From: Megaleporinus macrocephalus
Lineage: Eukaryota; Chordata; Actinopteri; Characiformes; Anostomidae
NCBI GenBank assembly: GCA_021613375.1
Contig: CM038727.1
Coordinates: 6,006,564-6,070,563 of the forward strand
DNA: 64,000 bases
Direction: 5' to 3'
In this document: piece by piece, positions 58,021 through 64,000 of the stretch
Layout of the letters: the number at the start of each line of letters is the position of its first letter
Numbering within the stretch: position 1 is the first letter of the stretch
Notes under the pieces: model-generated
Told to the model about the DNA's origin: nothing
What the model saw: the letters and a program-made list of their open reading frames with translations, nothing else
Database searches by the model: none
Made by a program: the position numbers and the translations under genes

Positions 58021-58967
58021 CTCTGCTGCCAGTCAAACGTTTTAGTACACTACCAGTCAAACGTTTTAGATACACTACCAGTCAAACGTTTTAGATACAC
58101 TACCAGTCAAACGTTTTAGATACACTACCAGTCAAACGTTTTAGATACACTACCAGTCAAACGTTTTAGATACACTACCAGACAAACGTTTTAGATACAC
58201 TACCAGTCAAACGTTTTAGATACACTACCAGCCAAACGTTTTAGATACACTACCAGACAAACGTTTTAGGTACACTACCAGTCAAACGTTTTAGATACAC
58301 TACCAGTCAAACGTTTTAGATACACTACCAGTCAAACGTTTTAGTTACACTACCAGACAAACGTTTTAGATCACTACCAGTCAAACGTTTTAGATACGCT
58401 ACCAGTCAAACGTTTTAGATACGCTACCAGTCAAACGTTTTAGATACACTACCAGTCAAACGTTTTAGATACGCTACCAGTCAAACGTTTTAGATACACT
58501 ACCAGTCAAACGTTTTAGATACGCTACCAGTCAAACGTTTTAGATACGCTACCAGTCAAACGTTTTAGATACACTACCAGTCAAACGTTTTAGATACACT
58601 ACCAGTCAAACGTTTTAGATACGCTACCAGTCAAACGTTTTAGTACACTACCAGACAAACGTTTTAGATACACTACCAGTCAAACATTTTAGATACGCTA
58701 CCAGTCAAACGTTTTAGATACGCTACCAGTCAAACGTTTTAGATACGCTACCAGTCAAACGTTTTAGATGCACTACCAGTCAAACGTTTTAGTACACTAC
58801 CAGCCAAACGCTTTAGATACACTACCAGTCAAACGTTTTAGATACACTACCAGTCAAACGTTTTAGATACGCTACCAGTCAAACGTTTTAGATACACTAC
58901 CAGTCAAACGTTTTAGATACGCTACCAGTCAAACGTTTTAGATACGCTACCAGAGAAACGTTTTAGT
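58021..58967 (+). repeat. 25-bp minisatellite resembling a Tc1-like terminus
   Basis: About 38 copies of the 25-base unit TACACTACCAGTCAAACG + TTTTAGA. Main variants are TACGCTACC, CAGACAAACG and loss of 'GA'. The unit resembles the 'TACACTACC.GTCAAAAGTTT' end of some teleost Tc1-like elements. Confidence 0.95.
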
Positions 58968-59050
58968 AATCTGGTTCCATTGACTTACATTGCAAGTAAA
59001 GTAGGTTGTTGGCCACTCCTGTAAAGTTTTGATTTTGAAGGTACAGTGAC
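58968..59050 (-). repeat. Dispersed repeat family M, copy 3
   Basis: CTGGTTCCATTGACTTACAT, AAGTAAAGTAGGTTGTTGGC and CACTCCTGTAAAGTTTTGAT match the copy at 1850. It directly abuts the 25-bp array. Confidence 0.65.
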
Positions 59051-59687
59051 TGTATGTATGGTTTGTGTACAGCGAGCTGCTCGGCATTACCTAATATTGT
59101 GTTTGGAGTTTCCTGTGGAATAGCCTGGAACACGGATTAACCAGCCATTGCTTTTTGGCTCCCCAGACATTAGAGTGCATTAAGGGATTTCATAGTGAAG
59201 CTCCAAAAAACACAAACACTGTTTTCAAAGCTGCACTGCCAAGTCTGACCGTCTCTTCATAACCAGTTCAGGCGGATACTGAACGTTCTTTCCACACCTG
59301 GGCCTGAAATCCTTTCCTTCATTAACATTCTCCTTCCCGCTCTCCTAAACAAACAGGTTTCGTTTGCTCACCGCAGACTGGCTTACCTCACAGAGTTTGT
59401 CTGCCGGCCTGTTTGCCCACATCCTTTGTGCCAGTGACGGGTTTGCCTGCGAAGACCACGGTACAAGGTCTGGCAGCCCATATGGGGACCTAAGTGGTTT
59501 ACCGCGTCTGTGGCTTAAGCCCTGTCAGAAGCAGAGCTGAGAAGTGGTGTTAAATTGCTGTTTGAATGCCAGCAGATTACAGTCCAGTGTCTCCAGTTCA
59601 GAGCTCAGAGCCTGCGAACCTGCCACACCAGTGCAGAGGGGTTTGAAAGATGCCCTCCGGGATATAATAGAAGGTTTCAACATTACT
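59051..59687. other. Intergenic sequence, no gene seen
   Basis: Mixed composition, no repeat or exon recognised. Confidence 0.3.
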
Positions 59688-59690
59688 TAT

Positions 59691-60289
59691 GGCTGTGTCT
59701 CAAATCTTAGTGAGCTCCTACATAGGCAGCATTTGACGTCATAGTATGCGCTCCCGACATGTAGACTGTCCCAATTCTTACATACCTTAAACATGCTGTC
59801 TACTGAGGAACCTTATTTAGACCAGATTTTAAGAAAGTATTGAACGCTTCCTCAGCCGCTAAGACAATCCCATGATGCAACACAGGCTAATCTAGGAGCA
59901 GTGAAGTGGTTTTAAAATGTGAGTTATTTTGATTCTCTCTGGAGTTTTAATGTGTTTCTGGTCATATAATCACACAAAACAGTATTTTATTATCAACTCT
60001 GTAACGAGTCCTTCACCATTTACACTTTATACTCCAGACATTAGCATTTATGCTAGAGGATTTTTACACCTCGGGCTATTGTTTTGGATGCCGGTTGGTA
60101 GCTTAGCAACCAGCTAAACCACCGGTGGTGTGCTGCAGTGGGCGGGAACAAGCCGTGACGCAGTCTCTCTCTAACTAGAGCGTCTCAGTAATCTGTTTTA
60201 TGAGGAGAGATGAGGAGAGAACGCTGATACTTACACAGCTGCTACCTAGACAGCCTACTTAGACACTCACTAGGATTTGAGACACAGCC
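59691..60289. mobile_element. MITE with GGCTGTGTCTCAAATC termini
   Basis: The left end GGCTGTGTCTCAAATCTTAG and right end CTCACTAGGATTTGAGACAC-AGCC are inverted repeats of about 24 bp. TAT stands on both sides (59688-59690, 60290-60292), a possible 3-bp duplication. The short duplication and GGCTGTGT terminus suggest a PIF/Harbinger-type MITE. Confidence 0.65.
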
Positions 60290-60629
60290 TATATTTCCAG
60301 TTAGTTACTTATAGAAATGTTGAGACTCTTAAAGGACAAAGCCATCATTTTTCAGCCAACTGTGCCAAAGTCAGAGACCACCCATTCATTCCCCCAAGAA
60401 AAACAGCATGTATGACAGAACCAGCACAAGTATGGCAAAGAGCTAGAACAGCGCTCACTCTACTTTTGCTGTCTCAAAAGTCAATAGTGCACCACTTTTC
60501 AGAATCAAGGCTGTACTGTGATGAACGGCACCGCAGGGCTGCCAACTTTGAGGAATGTGTTGGGGGGAGATTTGGTGTGACGCAGTTGAGCCACTTGTAT
60601 CTACCTGTCCGGCATAAATCCCTCCATAT

Positions 60630-63425
60630 CAAAGGTGTCAAACGTATTCAGATTCAGTACTCAGGTAGAAGTATAGATACTAGGGTTTAAAATACTTCTG
60701 TAGAAGCTGAAGTATCAACTGAAGCTTTTTACTCCAGTAAAAGTGTAAAAGCACTGCTTTCAGAACTACTTAAAGTATAAAAGTAAAAGTAAAAAAAAAA
60801 AAAAAAGCTTAGACTGCACCACAGGGGTCTATACCGCACTAGCCCACCTCCCCAAAACCCCATTCTTCTAAAAGCCATAATGACTATAATGTTATATTAA
60901 AATGTGAATGTTGATAAATTTGGGATGCGCTAGGCTTCCTGTTTCAGCCCATATACGCCCATTAAACATGAATGTAGTTTAGTACAATGTAAATATATTA
61001 AAGAAGCATATCTGTTACTACTGAACATTAACATGTGTTTCATGGAGCAGAAGATATGATGACTAGTTGTCTATAAGTATTGTAATGAAGTCAAACTTCA
61101 AAGACATGTTATCAATAATCTTTACTGGAATGTAAATGTACATGAATGAAAACAAGCTGAAATTAAACAGGAGTAACGAGACTATGTTTAAAATAGAAGG
61201 AGTAGAAAGTACTGATAATGGAGTGTAAATGTAAGGAGTAGAAAGTACTGATAATGGAGTATAAATGTAAGGAGTAGAAAGTACTGATAATGGAGTATAA
61301 ATGTAAGGAGTAGAAAGTACTGATAATGGAGTGTAAATGTAAGGAGTAGAAAGTACTGATAATGGAGTATAAATGTAAGGAGTAGAAAGTACTGATAATG
61401 GAGTGTAAATATAAGGAGTAGAAAGTACTGATAATGGAGTGTAAATGTAAGTAGTAGAAAGTACTGATAATGGAGTGTAAATGTAAGGAGTAGAAGGTAC
61501 TGATAATGGAGTGTAAATGTAAGGAGTATAAAGTACTGATAATGGTGTGTAAATGTAAGGAGTAGAAAGTACAGATAATGGAGTGTAAATGTAAGGAGTA
61601 GAAAGTACTGATAATAGAGTGTAAATGTAAGGAGTAGAAAGTACTGATAATTGAGTGTAAATGTAAGGAGTAGAAAGTACAGATAATGGAGTGTAAATGT
61701 AAGGAGTAGAAAGTACTGATAATGGAGTGTAAATGTAAGGAGTAGAAAGTACTGATAATGGAGTATAAATGTAAGGAGTAGAAAGTACTGATAATGGAGT
61801 GTAAATGTAAGGAGTAGAAAGTACTGATAATGGAGTATAAATGTAAGGAGTAGAAAGTACTGATAATGGAGTGTAAATATAAGGAGTAGAAAGTACTGAT
61901 AATGGAGTGTAAATGTAAGTAGTAGAAAGTACTGATAATGGAGTGTAAATGTAAGGAGTAGAAGGTACTGATAATGGAGTGTAAATGTAAGGAGTATAAA
62001 GTACTGATAATGGTGTGTAAATGTAAGGAGTAGAAGGTACTGATAATGGGGTGTAAATGTAAGGCGTAGAAAGTACAGATAATGGAGTGTAAATGTAAGG
62101 AGTAGAAAGTACAGATAATGGAGTGTAAATGTAAGGAGTAGAAAGTACTGATAATGGGGTGTAAATGTAAGGCGTAGAAAGTACAGATAATGGAGTGTAA
62201 ATGTAAGGAGTAGAAAGTACAGATAATGAAGTGTAAATGTAAGGAGTAGAAAGTGCAGATAATGGAGTGTAAATGTAAGGAGTAGAAAGTGCAGATAATA
62301 GAGTGTAAATGTAAGGAGTAGAAAGTACAGATAATGAAGTGTAAATGTAAGGAGTAGAAAGTGCAGATAATGGAGTGTAAATGTAAGGAGTAGAAAGTGC
62401 AGATAATGGAGTGTAAATGTAAGGAGTAGAAAGTACAGATAATGGTGTGTAAATGTAAGGAGTAGAAAGTACAGATAATGGAGTGTAAATGTAAGGAGTA
62501 GAAAGTACTGATAATGGAGTGTAAATGTAAGGAGTAGAAAGTACTGATAATGGAGTGTAAATGTAAGGAGTAGAAAGTACTGATAATGGAGTGTAAATGT
62601 AAGGAGTAGAAAGTACTGATAATGGAGTGTAAATGTAAGGAGTAGAAAGTACAGATAATGGTGTGTAAATGTAAGGAGTAGAAAGTACAGATAATGGTGT
62701 GTAAATGTAAGGAGTAGAAAGTACAGATAATGGAGTGTAAATGTAAGGAGTAGAAAGTACTGATAATGGAGTGTAAATGTAAGGAGTAGAAAGTACTGAT
62801 AATGGAGTGTAAATGTAAGGAGTAGAAAGTACTGATAATGGAGTGTAAATGTAAGGAGTAGAAAGTACTGATAATGGAGTGTAAATGTAAGGAGTAGAAA
62901 GTACTGATAATGGAGTGTAAATGTAAGGAGTAGTAAGTACTGATAATGGAGTGTAAATGTAAGGAGTAGAAAGTACTGATAATGGAGTGTAAATGTAAGG
63001 AGTAGAAAGTACTGATAATGGAGTGTAAATGTAAGGAGTAGAAAGTACTGATAATGGAGTGTAAATGTAAGGAGTAGAAAGTACAGATAATGGAGTGTAA
63101 ATGTAAGGAGTAGAAAGTACTGATAATGGAGTGTAAATGTAAGGAGTAGAAAGTACAGATAATGGAGTGTAAATGTAAGGAGTAGAAAGTACAGATAATG
63201 GAGTGTAAATGTAAGGAGTAGAAAGTACTGATAATGGAGTGTAAATGTAAGGAGTAGAAAGTACTGATAATGGAGTGTAAATGTAAGGAGTAGAAAGTAC
63301 AGATAATGGAGTGTAAATGTAAGGAGTAAGGAGGAGTCAGATGTAAAGTAATTACTCCAGTATAGTATAAATAACCAAAAATTCTACTTAAGTAAGTATT
63401 TAAGTATTTCTACTTGACACCTCTG
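60630..63425 (+). mobile_element. hAT-like MITE expanded by an internal minisatellite
   Basis: The left end CAAAGGTGTCAAACGTATTC and right end CTACTTGACACCTCTG are inverted repeats. Flanks CTCCATAT (60622-60629) and CGCCAGAT (63426-63433) could be a worn 8-bp duplication (6 of 8). The flanking parts (AGTACTCAGGTAGAAGTATA; TACTCCAGTAAAAGTGTAAA; TCTACTTAAGTAAGTATTTA) are those of a common teleost element. About 2.1 kb of 36-bp array occupies the interior. Confidence 0.7.
61196..63332 (+). repeat. 36-bp minisatellite with a 468-bp higher-order duplication
   Basis: About 59 copies of AAATGTAAGGAGTAGAAAGT + ACTGATAATGGAGTGT. Rare variants recur 468 bp (13 x 36) apart: AAGTAGTAG at 61451 and 61919, AAATATAAGG at 61411 and 61879, AGTATAAAG at 61529 and 61997. 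Confidence 0.96.
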
Positions 63426-63739
63426 CGCCAGATACACTGCAGATTGGAATCAGACACACAATTACGAGCGTCTATAACAACAAACCATGTTTTAGAAGGA
63501 AAATTAGTATTTAGCTGTATCTAATAGACCCTTGACCCATGACTTTCCAAACTGGAATTCTCACTTCTTTGAGCATTCCATCATAACAGTCCTGGTTGGA
63601 AATGTCCAAATGGTCTGTCACGTAACATCTCCTCTTTATCACCTCGTGTGTGGCACCAAAGTGAGTCACTGTTAGAATTTCAATTCAGAAGTCAAGAGTC
63701 TGGAGACTTCAGCGATGACCAGGAGCGATGTATGGGTAC

Positions 63740-63935
63740 AGCTTGGTCGGTCAATGGTTGGTTAGCAGTCGGAAAGCAGTCTTGCTTGAAAGTCTATGGA
63801 ACCAGAATTTTAAAGCTATTTTGGAGCGTTTCTATTGGTCCATTCTTTGTATAATGTTCACACAATGATGTAGAAAACTAAAAACCAACCAAAATTGAGA
63901 TGCATGTTTTTCTTTGGGCAGTGACAACATGCTGA
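63740..63935 (+). repeat. Dispersed repeat family M, copy 4
   Basis: GTCTATGGAACCAGAATTTT, TTCTATTGGTCCATTC and GCATGTTTTTCTTTGGGCAG match the 1690-1920 and 11485-11640 copies. The TTTTTCTTTGGGCAG that looks like a splice acceptor near the right edge is part of this repeat. Confidence 0.55.
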
Positions 63936-64000
63936 CTCCAGACCTGGAGCTGGTCCAGGGGTGTGTTGAGGGTTTGGCCATTGGGCTACAGCCACAGATC

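Overview
This window is a vertebrate nuclear sequence, almost certainly a teleost fish. It has long GT-AG introns, CpG-rich promoters, many (TA)n microsatellites and several dispersed repeats typical of teleosts. A large palindromic repeat (copies near 172, 24952 and 52364) is of a kind I associate with otophysan fishes such as characins, catfishes and electric fishes. That placement is inference, not proof.

The one gene that can be read completely is topbp1 on the + strand (about 21.7 to 53.6 kb). I assembled 27 coding exons plus one upstream non-coding exon. Every splice phase joins correctly and the product is 1525 residues, against 1522 for human TOPBP1. It has all nine BRCT repeats (BRCT0 to BRCT8), the ATR-activating domain with its essential tryptophan (W1155 here), and a C-terminal basic nuclear localisation signal. 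A poly(A) signal lies 121 bases after the stop codon.

To the left, on the - strand, a CpG island at 19.2 to 19.96 kb carries a clean first coding exon (19440-19526, 29 codons). A second phase-compatible exon lies at 2480-2551. They probably belong to one divergently transcribed gene that I could not identify and that continues off the left edge. The two promoters are about 2 kb apart, separated by a 42-bp minisatellite.

Most of the remainder is tandem and dispersed repeats. From left to right the tandem arrays are: a 20-bp minisatellite (3.3-4.6 kb), 39-bp (5.6-7.0), 38-bp (8.3-9.5), a 41-bp AT-rich satellite with a 533-bp higher-order period (12.5-14.9), 42-bp (20.1-21.6), 52-bp in topbp1 intron 1 (22.1-23.0), the 20-bp family again in inverted orientation (55.6-56.7), 25-bp (58.0-59.0) and 36-bp with a 468-bp higher-order duplication (61.2-63.3). 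Several of these arrays sit inside or at the end of a transposon and appear to have grown from it.

The introns of topbp1 hold several families of non-autonomous hAT-like elements with readable 8-bp target-site duplications. One element inserted exactly at the 5' splice site of exon 22, and one is nested in a LINE fragment. I saw no unknown multi-gene system. The most notable points are the splice-site insertion, the higher-order satellite arrays, the replaced Akt-site serine in TopBP1, and the unidentified divergent gene.
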